Shown: positions 37,603 to 48,365, counted from the first letter of the stretch. The stretch is DNA of 64,000 nt from Propioniciclava tarda (GCF_900182665.1 NZ_FXTL01000003.1:62001-126000); one strand, 5' to 3'. Program-made: numbers and translations. Notes: generated from the sequence alone by a model not told the origin.

Positions 37603-38415
37603 ATGGCAATCACCGCCGCTGATGTGAAGAAGCTCCGCGACATGACGGGCGCGGGCATGATGGACGCCAAGAAGGCCCTCGATGAGGCCAACGGTGACTT
37701 CGACGGCGCCATCGAGATCCTCCGGGTCGCGGGCCAGGCGAAGACCGCCAAGCGCGCCGACCGCGACGCCAAGAACGGCCTCGTGGCCGGCGCCGGCAAG
37801 ACGGTCATCCGTCTGGCCGCCGAGACCGACTTCGTCGCCAAGAACGACGAGTTCGTCTCGCTGGCGTCCGAGATCGTCAAGGCCGTCGCTGCGGCCGGTA
37901 TCGCCGACCTGGACGCCGCCCGGGCCGTGACCCTGGCGTCCGGACAGACCGCCGCCGAGGCCGTCGACGCGCTGGCCGCCAAGATCGGCGAGAAGCTGGA
38001 GCTCGCCGAGGTCGCGACCTACGACGGCGACACGGTGACCTACCTGCACCGCCGCAGCCAGGACCTGCCCCCTCAGGTCGGCGTGATGGTCGAGTACACG
38101 GGCGGCTCCGAGGAGTTCGTCCGCGGCATCGCCATGCAGATCGCCGCCATGTCCCCGCAGTGGGTCACGGCCGATCAGATCCCGGACAGCGTGATCGCCC
38201 AGGAGAAGCACGTCGCCGAGCTCAAGGCCGCCGAGGAGGGCAAGCCCGAGAAGATCATCCCGAACATCGTCGCGGGTGCTCTCAAGAAGTTCGCCCAGGA
38301 CAACTGTCTGGTCGACCAGGCCTCGGTCTCCGACGACAAGAAGACCGTCGGGCAGCTCCTCAAGGAGAACGGTGTCACCGTGACGCGCTTCGTGCGCTTC
38401 AACGCGGGCGCCTGA
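37603..38415 (+). CDS. tsf: elongation factor Ts
   Basis: Guanine-nucleotide exchange factor for EF-Tu. The 270-residue product has the N-terminal UBA-like domain (ADVKKLRDMTGAGMMDAKKA), the conserved ETDFVAKNDEF segment that inserts at the EF-Tu nucleotide site, and ASVSDDKKTVGQLLKENGV near the C-terminus. GAGAAAAGAGA precedes the ATG. It is co-transcribed with rpsB and ends just before a strong terminator. Confidence 0.98.
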   Translation: MAITAADVKKLRDMTGAGMMDAKKALDEANGDFDGAIEILRVAGQAKTAKRADRDAKNGLVAGAGKTVIRLAAETDFVAKNDEFVSLASEIVKAVAAAGIADLDAARAVTLASGQTAAEAVDALAAKIGEKLELAEVATYDGDTVTYLHRRSQDLPPQVGVMVEYTGGSEEFVRGIAMQIAAMSPQWVTADQIPDSVIAQEKHVAELKAAEEGKPEKIIPNIVAGALKKFAQDNCLVDQASVSDDKKTVGQLLKENGVTVTRFVRFNAGA

Positions 38416-38425
38416 TCGAACCTCG

Positions 38426-38460
38426 AACGGCCCAGCCACCCCCGGGGTGGCTGGGCCGTT
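38426..38460 (+). terminator. strong intrinsic hairpin after tsf
   Basis: Arms 38426-38441 and 38445-38460 pair perfectly over at least 15 bp with a tiny C/G loop. It begins 11 nt after the tsf stop and separates rpsB-tsf from pyrH. The usual U-tract is short (GTTCGTCGT). Confidence 0.85.
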
Positions 38461-38572
38461 CGTCGTGTGGGCCGGGCCCCGAGAGCGAGCCGTGCTCCGA
38501 GGTCCACTAGAGTGATCCACGACCCTCACAGCGTGACCGGCGCCCTCGGCGTCCAACCAGCGAAGGAGCCCT

Positions 38573-39286
38573 ATGGCCAGCCCCTACCGACGCGTCCTGC
38601 TCAAGCTCTCGGGCGAAGCCTTCGGCGGCGGCAAGGTCGGCGTCGACCCGGACGTGATCTCCGAGATCGCGGCCGAGATCAAGCAGGTCGTCGAGTCCGG
38701 GGTCCAGGTCGCGATCGTGACGGGCGGCGGCAACTTCTTCCGCGGCGTCGAGCTGCAGCAGCGCGGCATGGAGCGGCGTCGCGCCGACTACATGGGCATG
38801 CTGGGCACGGTCATGAACTGCCTCGCCCTGCAGGACTTCCTGGAGCAGGCCGGCGTGCCCACCCGCGTCCAGACCGCCATCGCCATGGGCCAGGTGGCCG
38901 AGCCCTACATCCCGCTGCGCGCGGTCCGGCACCTCGAGAAGGGACGCGTGGTCCTGTTCGGCGCCGGCTCCGGCATGCCGTTCTTCTCCACCGACACGGT
39001 CGCTGCGCAGCGCGCGCTCGAGATCGGCGCCGATGTGCTGCTGATGAGCAAGAACGGCACGGACGGCGTCTACGACTCCGATCCCGCGAAGAACCCGGAC
39101 GCCAAGCGCTACGACTCGCTGTCCTACAACGACTTCCTCGCCCAGAACCTCAAGGTCGCGGACGCCACGTCCATCAGCCTGGCCCGCGACAACAAGCTCC
39201 CCATGATCTTCTTCGACCTCGGCGTCCCCGGAAACATCGTCCGGGTCGTCCAAGGTGAGAAGATCGGCACGACGGTCCACGCCTGA
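38573..39286 (+). CDS. pyrH: UMP kinase
   Basis: Phosphorylates UMP to UDP with ATP; a hexameric amino-acid-kinase-fold enzyme regulated by GTP and UTP. The 237 residues include [15 protein letters not shown] (phosphate loop), [46 protein letters not shown] and [12 protein letters not shown], all typical. GAAGGAG lies 6 nt before the ATG, and TAGAGT at 38509-38514 is a likely -10 box, giving it a separate promoter after the tsf terminator. frr follows after 25 bp. Confidence 0.97.
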   Translation: MASPYRRVLLKLSGEAFGGGKVGVDPDVISEIAAEIKQVVESGVQVAIVTGGGNFFRGVELQQRGMERRRADYMGMLGTVMNCLALQDFLEQAGVPTRVQTAIAMGQVAEPYIPLRAVRHLEKGRVVLFGAGSGMPFFSTDTVAAQRALEIGADVLLMSKNGTDGVYDSDPAKNPDAKRYDSLSYNDFLAQNLKVADATSISLARDNKLPMIFFDLGVPGNIVRVVQGEKIGTTVHA

Positions 39287-39311
39287 GCGCCGACAACGAA
39301 AGGACGCCGAC

Positions 39312-39869
39312 ATGATCGACGACATCATCAAGGACGCCGAGCGGAAGATGGGCTACACGGTCGATCACACGCGCGAGGAGTTCGCCGCCATCCGCACCGG
39401 ACGCGCCCACCCGGCCATGTTCAGCAAGATCATGGTCGACTACTACGGCTCGCCGACGCCGCTGCAGCAGCTCGCCACCTTCCAGGTGCCCGAGGCGCGG
39501 ACGGTCCTGATCTCCCCGTTCGACCGGGGGTCGATGAAGGCGATCGAGAAGGCCATCCGTGACTCCGACCTCGGCGTCAACCCGGCCGACGACGGCAACG
39601 TGATCCGCTTGGTGATGCCGCAGTTGACCGAGGAGCGTCGCCGCGAGTACATCAAGGTCGCCCGCCACAAGGCCGAGGATGGGCGCATCGCCGTCCGCAA
39701 CGGACGCCGCCACGCCCTCGACGCCATCAAGAAGCTCGAGAAGGACAAGGAGATCGGCGAGGACGACGCCAAGGGCGCCGACAAGAAGCTCGATGTGATC
39801 ACCAAGAAGTACATCGATCAGATCGACGCCGAACTCAAGGCCAAGGAAGCCGAGCTGCTCGAGGTCTGA
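39312..39869 (+). CDS. frr: ribosome recycling factor
   Basis: Splits post-termination ribosomes together with EF-G. The 185-residue product has the family start [58 protein letters not shown] and [20 protein letters not shown], matching the usual length of 185. ATG 39312 is chosen over an upstream ATG because GAAAGGA sits 6-8 nt before it. The stop overlaps the cdsA start (TGATG). Confidence 0.97.
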   Translation: MIDDIIKDAERKMGYTVDHTREEFAAIRTGRAHPAMFSKIMVDYYGSPTPLQQLATFQVPEARTVLISPFDRGSMKAIEKAIRDSDLGVNPADDGNVIRLVMPQLTEERRREYIKVARHKAEDGRIAVRNGRRHALDAIKKLEKDKEIGEDDAKGADKKLDVITKKYIDQIDAELKAKEAELLEV

Positions 39870-40744
39870 TGGCAGACGACGTCCCCACCACCGCACCGAC
39901 GAAGCGCTCGGCGGGTCGCGACCTGCCCGCAGCCATCGGGGTGGGCGTGGGGCTGATCGCCCTTGTCGTCGTCACGTTGGCGTTCTTCCACTGGGGGTTC
40001 ATCCTGCTGGTCGCGGCCATGTTGAGCCTGGGCGCCTGGGAGCTGTTCCGGGCTTTGGAGCGACTCAAGGCCCGCGCGGCGATCTGGCCGATCATCCTCG
40101 GCACGGTCGCGATGATCGCGGGGACGTACGCCTCGGCGCGCGAGCTGGCCTGGCTCGGCATCCCGTGGAACTCGGCGCTGCTGATGTTCCTGGCCGCCAC
40201 CGTCCTGGCCGCCATGATCGTCCGGATGCCGCGGGGGGCGTCCGGCTTCGTGAAGGACGCCGCCGCGAGCCTGTTCATCATCGGCTACATCGCGCTGCTG
40301 GGCTCGTTCACCGCGCTGATCCTGGCGCCGAAGGACGGCGCCGCGCGCATGGTGACGTTCCTGCTCTGCGTCGTCGGGGTCGACACGGGCGGCTACGTGG
40401 CGGGGGTCCTGTTCGGCAAGCACCCGCTCGCGCCCACGATCTCGCCGAAGAAGACGTGGGAGGGGTCGGTCGGCTCGGTCATCTTCGCGGTGGGCGTCGG
40501 CGTGGCCATGAGCGTGCTCGTCTTGGGTGCCCCCTGGTATGTCGGGGTGGTGCTCGGCATCGTGACGGTGATCTTCGGCACGCTCGGCGACCTGCTGGAG
40601 TCCATGATCAAGCGCGACGTCGGCATCAAGGACATGAGTTCGATCCTGCCCGGCCACGGGGGAGTGATGGATCGCCTCGACTCGATGCTGGTCGCCGCCC
40701 CGGCCGCCTGGCTGGTGCTCTTCCTGATGGTGCCCGGCGGATGA
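39869..40744 (+). CDS. cdsA: phosphatidate cytidylyltransferase
   Basis: Makes CDP-diacylglycerol from phosphatidic acid and CTP, the precursor of all membrane phospholipids. The 291-residue integral membrane protein has a short hydrophilic head, about eight hydrophobic segments and the C-terminal signature [20 protein letters not shown] followed by [20 protein letters not shown] and [15 protein letters not shown], containing the catalytic Asp residues. It overlaps frr at its start and rlmN at its stop. Confidence 0.95.
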   Translation: MADDVPTTAPTKRSAGRDLPAAIGVGVGLIALVVVTLAFFHWGFILLVAAMLSLGAWELFRALERLKARAAIWPIILGTVAMIAGTYASARELAWLGIPWNSALLMFLAATVLAAMIVRMPRGASGFVKDAAASLFIIGYIALLGSFTALILAPKDGAARMVTFLLCVVGVDTGGYVAGVLFGKHPLAPTISPKKTWEGSVGSVIFAVGVGVAMSVLVLGAPWYVGVVLGIVTVIFGTLGDLLESMIKRDVGIKDMSSILPGHGGVMDRLDSMLVAAPAAWLVLFLMVPGG

Positions 40745-41940
40745 GCGAGCTGACGGCGTCCGACCGCGAACGGCTGGCCCGCGAGGCGGACGAAGCCGCC
40801 GCCGAGCTGGACGCCCACGCGCGTGCCGGACGCGCCCTGCCGGTCGTGATGAAGGCCCCGAAGGCGGCCAAGCCGCCGCGACACTGGGCCGATCTCAAGG
40901 CGTCCGAGCGAGTGGACGCCGTCCTGGCCGCGGGCCTGCCGAAGTTCCGCGCAGGCCAGATCGATCGCCACTTCTTCAGGTCCGCGTCGGACGACCCGCA
41001 CACCTGGACTGACCTACCGACCGCCGTCCGGACGCAGCTCGCCGACACCTACTTCCCGACGCTGATCGCGCCCCTGCGCGTGCAGACCGCCGACGAGGGC
41101 ACGACGATCAAGACGCTCTGGCGCCTCCACGACGGCAACCTGATCGAGTCGGTGCTGATGCGCTACGGCGTCCCGGGCATCGCCTCCTCCGGCCCCGGAC
41201 GGCAGCGCTCGACCCTGTGCCTGTCCAGCCAAGCCGGCTGCGGCATGGCCTGCCCGTTCTGCGCGACCGGCCAAGGCGGGCTGCAGCGCAACCTCAGTGC
41301 TGGCGAGATCGTGGCGCAAGTCAAGGCGGCCACCAAGGACGGCCCCCTCAACAACGTCGTCTTCATGGGCATGGGCGAGCCCCTGGCCAACTACAAGCAG
41401 CTCATCAAGGCGCTGCGGGTCATGACGGGCGACATGGGGCTCTCGGCGCGCGGGATCACGGTCTCGACGTCCGGACTCGTCCCCCGCATGATCGAGCTGG
41501 CGTCCGAGGGGCTGCCGGTCACCCTGGCGCTCAGCCTGCACGCCCCGGACGACGAGCTGCGCAACACGCTCGTCCCGATCAACCAGCGCTACCCCGTCTT
41601 GGACGCCGTCGGCGCGGCCTTCGCCTACTTCGAGGCCACCGGACGCCGCGTCTCGATCGAGTACGCGCTGATCCGTGACGTCAACGACCAGGCCTGGCGC
41701 GCGGACGCCCTGGCCGACCTCCTCAAGGGCCACGGACGCGGCGGCGCGTGGGTCCACGTGAACCTGATCCCGCTGAACCCGACGCCCGGCTCCAGGTGGA
41801 CGGCGTCTCGTCGGCGCGACGAGCGCGAGTTCGTGGCCCGGCTGGAGAAGCGTTCGATCGCCGTCACCGTCCGGGACACCCGCGGACGCGAGATCGACGG
41901 GGCCTGCGGTCAGCTGGCCGCAGGCGAGCGTTCGGACTGA
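40741..41940 (+). CDS. rlmN: dual-specificity 23S rRNA/tRNA adenine-C2 methyltransferase
   Basis: Radical-SAM enzyme methylating A2503 of 23S rRNA and A37 of some tRNAs. The 399 residues include [20 protein letters not shown] (CxxxCxxC cluster site), [40 protein letters not shown] and [13 protein letters not shown]. The cysteine in GACGQL near the C-terminus is the second mechanistic Cys. The N-terminal ~40 residues are an Ala/Glu-rich extension. It ends flush with the convergent YhfC gene. It is unusually rich in the GGACGC/GCGTCC hexamer (13 copies in 1.2 kb by hand count). Confidence 0.96.
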   Translation: MSELTASDRERLAREADEAAAELDAHARAGRALPVVMKAPKAAKPPRHWADLKASERVDAVLAAGLPKFRAGQIDRHFFRSASDDPHTWTDLPTAVRTQLADTYFPTLIAPLRVQTADEGTTIKTLWRLHDGNLIESVLMRYGVPGIASSGPGRQRSTLCLSSQAGCGMACPFCATGQGGLQRNLSAGEIVAQVKAATKDGPLNNVVFMGMGEPLANYKQLIKALRVMTGDMGLSARGITVSTSGLVPRMIELASEGLPVTLALSLHAPDDELRNTLVPINQRYPVLDAVGAAFAYFEATGRRVSIEYALIRDVNDQAWRADALADLLKGHGRGGAWVHVNLIPLNPTPGSRWTASRRRDEREFVARLEKRSIAVTVRDTRGREIDGACGQLAAGERSD

Positions 41941-42732
41941 TCAGGACGCGTCGACGGCGACCGTCGTCGGAAACGTCGGCCCGAGCCGGCGCACCACCCC
42001 GATCAGCAGGATCGCGACGACCGCGATCAAGGCGAACTCGACCACCGCGATCGGGACCTTCGCCTGCACCGCCGAGATGACGCCCAGGTTCACGACCCCG
42101 TGCACGACGACGGCCACGACCCAGGCCAGCAGCTTGCGCCCGTGGACGATGCCGGCGAGCACCACCAGCGAGAGCGCGATGTGCAGGCCGATCGCGCCGA
42201 TGCGTTCGAGCCCGGCCAGTCCGAAGTCCCACCAGGGGGTCTGGGTCATGGCCTTCTCGATCTGGGCGGCCACCTCGGGGGTCAGCGTCTTGGTCACGGC
42301 TGGCCACTGGCCGGTGTTCATCATGACCGCGATGACTAGGTTGTTCAGGTTGACCAGCCCGACGAGCAGGATCGCCTCGAGTCCGCCGTGGCCGAGGCCG
42401 AACGCGACCCCGTCCGCGAGCCGGTGGAAGGCCTTCATCAGCAGCACCAGGACGACGAGGCGTCCGGTCTCTTCGAACAGCCCGGCGCTGAAGCTGGCCA
42501 CCGGCGCCGACAGGAGCACCGACTTCGCCGGATCGCCCAGGCTGGGCACGACGATCGTCATCAACGGGATCCGCAGCACGACCTGCGAGACGAAGAACGC
42601 CAACATGCCGCACCAGAAGGCGCGTCCGACCTTGCCGAAGCGGCGGAGCAGTAGGACGGCGCCTCCGAACGGCAGCGCGATGCAGACGATGACGGTGAGC
42701 GCCATCAACACGATGGCCGCAACGGGCACCAT
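41941..42732 (-). CDS. YhfC family intramembrane metalloprotease-like protein
   Basis: A 263-residue membrane protein with about eight hydrophobic segments, of the YhfC group within the CPBP/PrsW-like glutamic intramembrane protease superfamily. The presumed active residues are visible: SAGLFEETGRLVVLV (EE-type motif), FGLGHGGLEAILLVG (GHG...E) and VVVHGVVNLGVI near the C-terminus (H..N). The targets of this family are unknown. A GAGGAGG ribosome site precedes the ATG. It is probably expressed downstream of the LOG gene. Confidence 0.75.
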   Translation of the reverse strand: MVPVAAIVLMALTVIVCIALPFGGAVLLLRRFGKVGRAFWCGMLAFFVSQVVLRIPLMTIVVPSLGDPAKSVLLSAPVASFSAGLFEETGRLVVLVLLMKAFHRLADGVAFGLGHGGLEAILLVGLVNLNNLVIAVMMNTGQWPAVTKTLTPEVAAQIEKAMTQTPWWDFGLAGLERIGAIGLHIALSLVVLAGIVHGRKLLAWVVAVVVHGVVNLGVISAVQAKVPIAVVEFALIAVVAILLIGVVRRLGPTFPTTVAVDAS

Positions 42733-42771
42733 GGCTACCTCCTCGAGCTCGGGTCCAACCTAACGCGCGCC

Positions 42772-43848
42772 TCAGTCGAGCGCGGCGATGGCGTCCTCGA
42801 TCGTGTCGACGAGGTGGACGTGGGGCTGCATCAAGCGTCCGGACGCGAGCGCCGCCAGCAACGGGTAGGCGGGAACGGTCTCGGTCCAGTAGTCGAGCCC
42901 GACCAGCACGAGCGGACGCAGCTGGTGCAACTCGGCGGCGTAGTAGTTGCGGGTGACGGACTGGAAGATCTCCTGCACGGTGCCAGCGGCGCCCTCGGTG
43001 AAGATCAGCCCGCCTCCGCACAGCGACAACAAGACGTCCTCGCGGATGGCGTTGTCGAAGTACTTGGCGATGCCGGTCGCGAAGACGTTGGGCGGCTCGT
43101 GCCCGTAGAACCACGTCGGGACGCCGAGGGTCGGTTTCGTGCAGTGATAGCGGTCGCGGACGGCCAGGCCCAGGGACGCCCAGGCCTCGATGCTGTGGTG
43201 GAACGTCGGCACGCTTGCCAGTTCGTCGCAGGCGGCGTCCAGGTCGGCCGCCGTGCCCCCGAAGGACGCCCCCAGGTTGGCCGCCTCCATCGCGCCTGGT
43301 CCGCCGCCGGTCACGACGAGGCGTCCGGACGCCGCGAGCTGGGCTGCCAGCCGGGCGGTCCGCCGATAGGCCTCTGAGCCCCGGGCGATCGCGTGACCGC
43401 CCATGATGCCCACGCCGAGGGCCTGGTCCGGGGCGGCCTCGGCCAGGGCGTCCGAGATGGCGTGGTCGTGCAGGGCACGGGCCAGGGCGGCGTCCAGCAG
43501 TGACGACGCTCCCCTCAGCGTCCAGGAGTAGTTGCGGCCGTCCGGGGTGGAGGGGTAGCCGCGATCGAGGCCGCGGTACAGCTCGTCGGCGTTGTAAAGG
43601 CTGGCGCGGTAGGCGTTGAACGGCACGTCCGGGAGCCGCGGAAAAACGAGCGCCCCGCGGCGCGCCAGCGAATCGGCCGCCGAGGCCGACAGGTCGCAGC
43701 CCAAGAACAGGGCGTTGTGCACGTCGGTGCGCTCGAGGATCGGCTGCCGTGCGGTCAAGTCCAGGCTCTGCACCGCGCAGCCGCGCAGCGTGCCCTCGCC
43801 TGCCACGTGGGCGTCGAAGGCGTCCAGAGTCTCGATCTCGCGGCGCAC
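42772..43848 (-). CDS. LOG-family Rossmann nucleotide-binding protein
   Basis: A 358-residue protein with a LOG (cytokinin riboside monophosphate phosphoribohydrolase-like) domain in its C-terminal two thirds. LVVTGGGPGAMEAANLGA is the GGGxxGxM nucleotide loop. The catalytic PGGxGTxxE motif reads TEGAAGTVQEIF, so the first Gly pair is altered while GT and E remain. An N-terminal ~130-residue extension (CDLSASAADSLARRG) is of a kind seen in long LOG relatives. It probably hydrolyses nucleotide N-glycosidic bonds. The GTG start has TAGTCT 6 nt upstream, so the mRNA is likely leaderless. Confidence 0.75.
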   Translation of the reverse strand: MRREIETLDAFDAHVAGEGTLRGCAVQSLDLTARQPILERTDVHNALFLGCDLSASAADSLARRGALVFPRLPDVPFNAYRASLYNADELYRGLDRGYPSTPDGRNYSWTLRGASSLLDAALARALHDHAISDALAEAAPDQALGVGIMGGHAIARGSEAYRRTARLAAQLAASGRLVVTGGGPGAMEAANLGASFGGTAADLDAACDELASVPTFHHSIEAWASLGLAVRDRYHCTKPTLGVPTWFYGHEPPNVFATGIAKYFDNAIREDVLLSLCGGGLIFTEGAAGTVQEIFQSVTRNYYAAELHQLRPLVLVGLDYWTETVPAYPLLAALASGRLMQPHVHLVDTIEDAIAALD

Positions 43849-43854
43849 GGTGAG

Positions 43855-43860
43855 AGACTA
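43855..43860 (-). promoter_or_regulatory. -10 box TAGTCT, leaderless promoter of the LOG gene
   Basis: On the minus strand TAGTCT is followed by 6 nt and the GTG start at 43848. The divergent dxr start is only 17 bp away, so the two promoters overlap. Confidence 0.55.
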
Positions 43861-43865
43861 GCGCC

Positions 43866-45068
43866 GTGCGTGACGTCATCATCCTGGGAAGCACCGGCTC
43901 CATCGGCACCCAGGCGCTCGACGTCATCTCCCGTAACCCGGACGCCTTCCGCGTCGTCGGGCTGGGCGCCGGCGGCGGCAACGTGGCGTTGCTCGCCGAG
44001 CAGATCGCGGCCTTCCGGCCTCGGCTCGTTGCAGTCGCCACCTGGGACGCCGCGAAGGCCCTGGCCCGAGCCCTGCATGAGGCGGGGGTCGGCGTCCACG
44101 AGGTCGCGGTGGGGCACGGCGACGCGGCGATGGAGGCGCTCGCGGCGTCCCCGTGCGACGTCGTGCTCAACGGCATCACCGGCGCCGCCGGGTTGAAGCC
44201 GACGCTCGCGACGCTGAGGGCCGGCACGACGCTGGCGCTGGCCAACAAGGAGTCCCTGGTGATCGGCGGACGCCTCGTCACCTCGGCCGCCGCCCCCGGC
44301 CAGCTGGTCGCCGTCGACTCCGAACACTCGGCGCTCGCCCAAGCACTGCGGGCGGGCGCCCGGGGTGAGGTTCGGCGGCTGATCCTCACGGCGTCCGGCG
44401 GCCCCTTCCGCGGACGCACCCGCGACGAGCTCGCCGATGTCACCCCGGACCAGGCCCTCGCGCACCCCACCTGGGCCATGGGCCGCGTCGTGACGATCAA
44501 CTCCTCGACGCTGATGAACAAGGGCCTGGAACTGCTCGAGGCGGCGCTGCTGTACGACGTCGACGTCGACGACATCACCGTGGTCGTCCACCCCACCTCC
44601 GACGTGCACTCGATGGTCGAGTTCTGCGACGGCGCCACCATTGCCCAGGCCAGCCCCCCCGACATGCGCCTACCGATCGCCCTCGGCATCGCCTGGCCCG
44701 ACCGCGTCCCGGACGCCTCGCCGACCTACGACTGGTCCGTGCCGCGCACGTGGTCGTTCGAGCCGCTGGACGACGAAGCCTTCCCGGCCGTGAACCTCGC
44801 CCGCCGCTGCGGCAAGGCCGCCGGCACCGCGCCCGCCGTGTTCAACGCCGCCAACGAGGTCTGCGTGGACGCCTTCTGCGACGGACGCCTGCCCTATTTG
44901 GGCATCGTGGCTACCGTGTCGGCCGTGGTTGACGAGCATCTGGCAGGGACCGCCGCGTCGGCGTCCGGACGGCACGTCGGCGACGACGAACTCACCGTGG
45001 ACGCCGTCTTGGCCGCCGACGCCTGGGCGCGAGAGCGGGCGTCCGAGCTGACCGGGACCCCGACGTGA
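43866..45068 (+). CDS. dxr: 1-deoxy-D-xylulose-5-phosphate reductoisomerase
   Basis: Second step of the MEP isoprenoid pathway, converting DXP to MEP with NADPH. The 400-residue enzyme has the NADPH loop IILGSTGSIGTQALDVISRN, ALANKESLVIGGRLV, the metal/substrate segment VDSEHSALAQAL, and LTASGGPFRGRT with HPTWAMGRVVTINSSTLMNK. GTG start; no ribosome site is evident. rseP and ispG follow, and dxr-rseP-ispG is the standard actinobacterial arrangement. Confidence 0.97.
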   Translation: MRDVIILGSTGSIGTQALDVISRNPDAFRVVGLGAGGGNVALLAEQIAAFRPRLVAVATWDAAKALARALHEAGVGVHEVAVGHGDAAMEALAASPCDVVLNGITGAAGLKPTLATLRAGTTLALANKESLVIGGRLVTSAAAPGQLVAVDSEHSALAQALRAGARGEVRRLILTASGGPFRGRTRDELADVTPDQALAHPTWAMGRVVTINSSTLMNKGLELLEAALLYDVDVDDITVVVHPTSDVHSMVEFCDGATIAQASPPDMRLPIALGIAWPDRVPDASPTYDWSVPRTWSFEPLDDEAFPAVNLARRCGKAAGTAPAVFNAANEVCVDAFCDGRLPYLGIVATVSAVVDEHLAGTAASASGRHVGDDELTVDAVLAADAWARERASELTGTPT

Positions 45069-46348
45069 CGATCCTCCTCAACGTCGTCTTCGGGCTCCTG
45101 TTCTTCGCCGCCCTGATGGCCTGCGTCGCCCTGCATGAGGTCGGGCACATGCTGCCGGCCAAGCTGTTCGGCGTGAAGGTGCCGAAGTACTTCGTCGGCT
45201 TCGGCAAGACCCTCTGGTCGACCAAGCGCGGCGAGACCGAGTACGGCGTGAAGGTGTTCCCGCTCGGTGGATTCGTGCAGTTGCTCGGGATGTACCCGCC
45301 GAGGCGTCCGGACGCGCGCGACACCAGGCTGCAGCGCTTCGCCGACGACGCCCGCGAGGCCGAGTGGGAGGACATCGAGCCGGCCGACCAGGCCGCGCAT
45401 CGCCTCTTCTACCAGCAGAAGACCTGGCAGAAGCTGGTCATGATGGCCGGCGGCATCACGATGAACCTCCTGCTGGCCTTTGTGCTGACTTGGGGCGTCC
45501 TGGGCTTCCACGGGGCCGTCCGCCAGCAGACCACGGTGTCCGGCGTCGCTGCGTGCAGCAAACCGTCCAACCCGGACGGCACCTGCGCCGCCACGGACCC
45601 CGCCTCACCGGCCGTCCAGGCGGGCCTCACCGCGGGCGACAAGATCGTCGAGTTCAACGGCGTCGCGATCACGTCCTTCGACCAGCTCACGGCCCTGATC
45701 CGCGCGAACGCCGACCGGGAGGCGTCCGTCGTCGTCGAACGCGGGGGCGTCCGGACGCCGCTGAAGACGGTCCACACGGTCGTCGACGCGCGCCGCGACA
45801 ACCTGGACCCGAGCAAGTTCGTGCAGGTCGGCACCCTCGGCTTCGGCGTGACGGCTGTGCTGCAAAAGGGGGGTCCGGTCGAGGCGATCGGCGACCTGAA
45901 GACGATGACCGAGCAGTCCGTGGTCGCCCTCGTCCAGCTGCCGGTGAAGGCGTTCAACGTGGTGGCCGATCTGGTCACGGGCAAGCCCCGCGACGTCTAC
46001 GGACCGATCAGCGTCGTGGGGGCGTCCACGGTGGCCGGCGAGGTGGCGACCGCGGATCTGCCCGTGGGCTACAAGGTCGCCATGTTCGTCAGCCTGCTGG
46101 CCTCGGTGAACCTCTTCCTGGCCCTGTTCAACCTGGTGCCGTTGCCGCCGCTCGACGGCGGGCATATCGTCGGGGCTTTGTACGAGGTGGCACGCCGTGG
46201 CGTCGCGCGACTTCGGGGCTTGCCCGACCCGGGGCCCGCCGATACCGCCAAGATGTTGCCCGTGGCCTACCTCGTCGGTGGGCTCGTGCTGCTGATGGGC
46301 GTCGGACTGATCGTCGCCGACATCGTGTCTCCGGTGAAGATCTTCTAG
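45065..46348 (+). CDS. rseP: site-2 protease RseP family (M50)
   Basis: Membrane-embedded zinc protease that cleaves anti-sigma factors and signal-peptide remnants within the bilayer. The 427-residue protein has HExxH in [20 protein letters not shown] (residues ~20-39), a PDZ domain near residues 160-230 ([20 protein letters not shown]) and the third zinc ligand in [20 protein letters not shown] near residue 355. A soluble loop of ~45 residues between the first helix and [19 protein letters not shown] is typical of actinobacterial Rip1-like proteins. The GTG start overlaps the dxr stop by 4 nt. Confidence 0.92.
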   Translation: MTILLNVVFGLLFFAALMACVALHEVGHMLPAKLFGVKVPKYFVGFGKTLWSTKRGETEYGVKVFPLGGFVQLLGMYPPRRPDARDTRLQRFADDAREAEWEDIEPADQAAHRLFYQQKTWQKLVMMAGGITMNLLLAFVLTWGVLGFHGAVRQQTTVSGVAACSKPSNPDGTCAATDPASPAVQAGLTAGDKIVEFNGVAITSFDQLTALIRANADREASVVVERGGVRTPLKTVHTVVDARRDNLDPSKFVQVGTLGFGVTAVLQKGGPVEAIGDLKTMTEQSVVALVQLPVKAFNVVADLVTGKPRDVYGPISVVGASTVAGEVATADLPVGYKVAMFVSLLASVNLFLALFNLVPLPPLDGGHIVGALYEVARRGVARLRGLPDPGPADTAKMLPVAYLVGGLVLLMGVGLIVADIVSPVKIF

Positions 46349-46361
46349 CGAAGGAGAAGTC

Positions 46362-47510
46362 ATGGCCGTCAACCTGGGCCTGCCCGCCGTTCCGCCGCCC
46401 GTGCTGGCCCCGCGTCGTCCGACGCGGCAGATCCGGGTGGGCAGGGTCGGCGTCGGCTCGGACCACCCGGTCTCTGTGCAGTCGATGACCACCACCCCGA
46501 CCGACAACATCGACGCGACGCTGCAGCAGATCGCTCAGTTGACCGCCGCCGGTTGCGACATCGTGCGGGTCGCCGTCCCGAACCAGTCGGACGCCGACGC
46601 GCTGCCGATCATCGCGAAGAAGTCGGCGATCCCCGTGATCGCGGACATCCACTTCCAGCCCAAGTACGTCTTCGCCGCGATCGACGCCGGCTGCGCGGCC
46701 GTCCGGGTCAACCCGGGCAACATCAAGGAGTTCGACGACCAGATCGCCGCCATCGCCAAGGCGGCCACGGACGCCGGCGTCAGCTTGCGCATCGGCGTCA
46801 ACGCCGGCTCGCTCGATCGTCGGCTGATGGCCAAGTACGGCGCGGCTACGCCTGACGCGCTGGTCGAGTCGGCCCTGAACGAGGCCCGCCTGTTCGACGA
46901 GGTGGGCTTCCGCGACTACAAGATCTCGGTCAAGCACCACGACCCGGTCGTGATGGTCCAGGCCTACCGCAAGCTGGCCGCGGCCACGGACGTGCCGCTG
47001 CACCTCGGCGTCACCGAGGCCGGACCGGCCTTCCAGGGCACGATCAAGTCGTCGGCGGCCTTCGGCATCCTGCTGGGCGAGGGCATCGGCGACACCATTC
47101 GCGTCTCGCTGTCAGCCGATCCGGTCGAGGAGGTCAAGGTCGGCCTCAAGCTGCTCGAGGCGCTGAACCTGCGCCAGCGGCAGATGGAGATCGTGTCCTG
47201 CCCCGGCTGCGGGCGCGCCCAGGTCGACATCTGGGGGCTCGCCAATGCGGTGACCGACGGGCTCGCCGACCTCAAGGCGCCCTTGCGGGTCGCGGTCATG
47301 GGCTGCGTCGTCAACGGTCCGGGCGAGGCCCGCGAGGCCGACCTCGGGGTGGCCGCCGGCAACGGCAAGGGCCAGATCTTCGTGAAGGGCGAGGTCGTCA
47401 AGACCGTGCTGGAGTCGGAGATCGTCGCCACCTTGATCGAGGAGGCCAACAAGATGGCCGCCGAGATGGAGGGCGCCGAAGGCTCCGCGGAGGTTGTCGT
47501 CGCCCGATGA
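46362..47510 (+). CDS. ispG: (E)-4-hydroxy-3-methylbut-2-enyl-diphosphate synthase
   Basis: Fe-S enzyme of the MEP pathway reducing MEcPP to HMBPP. The 382 residues contain [55 protein letters not shown] and the C-terminal cluster domain with [13 protein letters not shown] and [18 protein letters not shown], giving the three 4Fe-4S cysteines and the conserved Glu. GAAGGAGAA precedes the ATG. Its stop overlaps the GNAT gene start (ATGA). Confidence 0.97.
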   Translation: MAVNLGLPAVPPPVLAPRRPTRQIRVGRVGVGSDHPVSVQSMTTTPTDNIDATLQQIAQLTAAGCDIVRVAVPNQSDADALPIIAKKSAIPVIADIHFQPKYVFAAIDAGCAAVRVNPGNIKEFDDQIAAIAKAATDAGVSLRIGVNAGSLDRRLMAKYGAATPDALVESALNEARLFDEVGFRDYKISVKHHDPVVMVQAYRKLAAATDVPLHLGVTEAGPAFQGTIKSSAAFGILLGEGIGDTIRVSLSADPVEEVKVGLKLLEALNLRQRQMEIVSCPGCGRAQVDIWGLANAVTDGLADLKAPLRVAVMGCVVNGPGEAREADLGVAAGNGKGQIFVKGEVVKTVLESEIVATLIEEANKMAAEMEGAEGSAEVVVAR

Positions 47511-48334
47511 ACGTCCGGGTCCTCGACCGGTCCGACCGCCGGGCGGTCGCCGCGCTGGTCGATGCCGACCCGGTGCTCAACGTCTTCGTCGCGTCCCGGC
47601 TGGCCGCCGGCGTCCTGGAGCGGCACGCTCCGGGCGAGCTGTGGGGTTATCCCGGCCGGACGCCTCGCAGCGTCGTCCACGTGGGCGCCAACTTGGTGCC
47701 CGTCAACACCGACGAGGCGTCCAGCAGGGCGTTCGCTGACCGGATGGGTCCGGTGCGGCCGTTCTGCGCCATCGTCGGGCTGACCGATGAGGTCACACGC
47801 CTGTGGCGCGACCTGTCCGACGTCTGGGGTGACACCTACGCGGGCGCCCGCGCCGTGCGTGAGCGCCAGCCCGTCATGGCGACCGGCCGGCTGTGCCCGA
47901 TCGCGGAGGACCCCCGGGTGACGCGCGTGACGGCGTCCGACTTCGACGCCTACTTCGCCGCGGCCGTCGCGATGTACACCGAGGAACTGGACGAGAATCC
48001 GCTGGAATCGAACCCGTACGGGTATCGCCGCTACGTGAAGACGCTGATCGAGACCGGACGCGCGTTCGGGATCATCGAGGACGGAGAGGTCCTCTTCAAG
48101 GCCGATCTCGGGGCGGTCGGCGGGGGAGTGGCCCAAGTCCAGGGCGTCTGGGTGGCGCCGAAGCTTCGTGGCCGCGGGCTCGCCGCGCCCGCGATGGCGA
48201 CCGTCACCAACACCGTCGTACGCTCGGGGCGGACGGCGTCCCTCTACGTCAACGACTTCAACACCCCGGCCATCGCCACCTACCGGCGCTGCGGCTACAC
48301 CGACCGCGGCATGTTCACCACAGTTCTCTACTAG
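47507..48334 (+). CDS. GNAT acetyltransferase with N-terminal DUF4081 domain
   Basis: A 275-residue protein. The N-terminal half ([20 protein letters not shown], then [11 protein letters not shown]) resembles DUF4081, and the C-terminal half is a GNAT acetyl-CoA domain with [20 protein letters not shown] (pyrophosphate-binding loop R-x-x-G-x-G/A) and [20 protein letters not shown]. Such genes regularly follow ispG in actinobacteria; their acceptor is unknown. It overlaps ispG by 4 nt and is the last gene of the dxr-rseP-ispG operon. Confidence 0.82.
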   Translation: MNVRVLDRSDRRAVAALVDADPVLNVFVASRLAAGVLERHAPGELWGYPGRTPRSVVHVGANLVPVNTDEASSRAFADRMGPVRPFCAIVGLTDEVTRLWRDLSDVWGDTYAGARAVRERQPVMATGRLCPIAEDPRVTRVTASDFDAYFAAAVAMYTEELDENPLESNPYGYRRYVKTLIETGRAFGIIEDGEVLFKADLGAVGGGVAQVQGVWVAPKLRGRGLAAPAMATVTNTVVRSGRTASLYVNDFNTPAIATYRRCGYTDRGMFTTVLY

Positions 48335-48359
48335 TCCGACGCCGCTCGGCACCCGGGCC

Positions 48360-48365
48360 TACAGT
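48360..48365 (+). promoter_or_regulatory. -10 box TACAGT, leaderless promoter of the SRPBCC gene
   Basis: TACAGT ends 6 nt before ATG 48372; no ribosome site is present. Confidence 0.5.
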
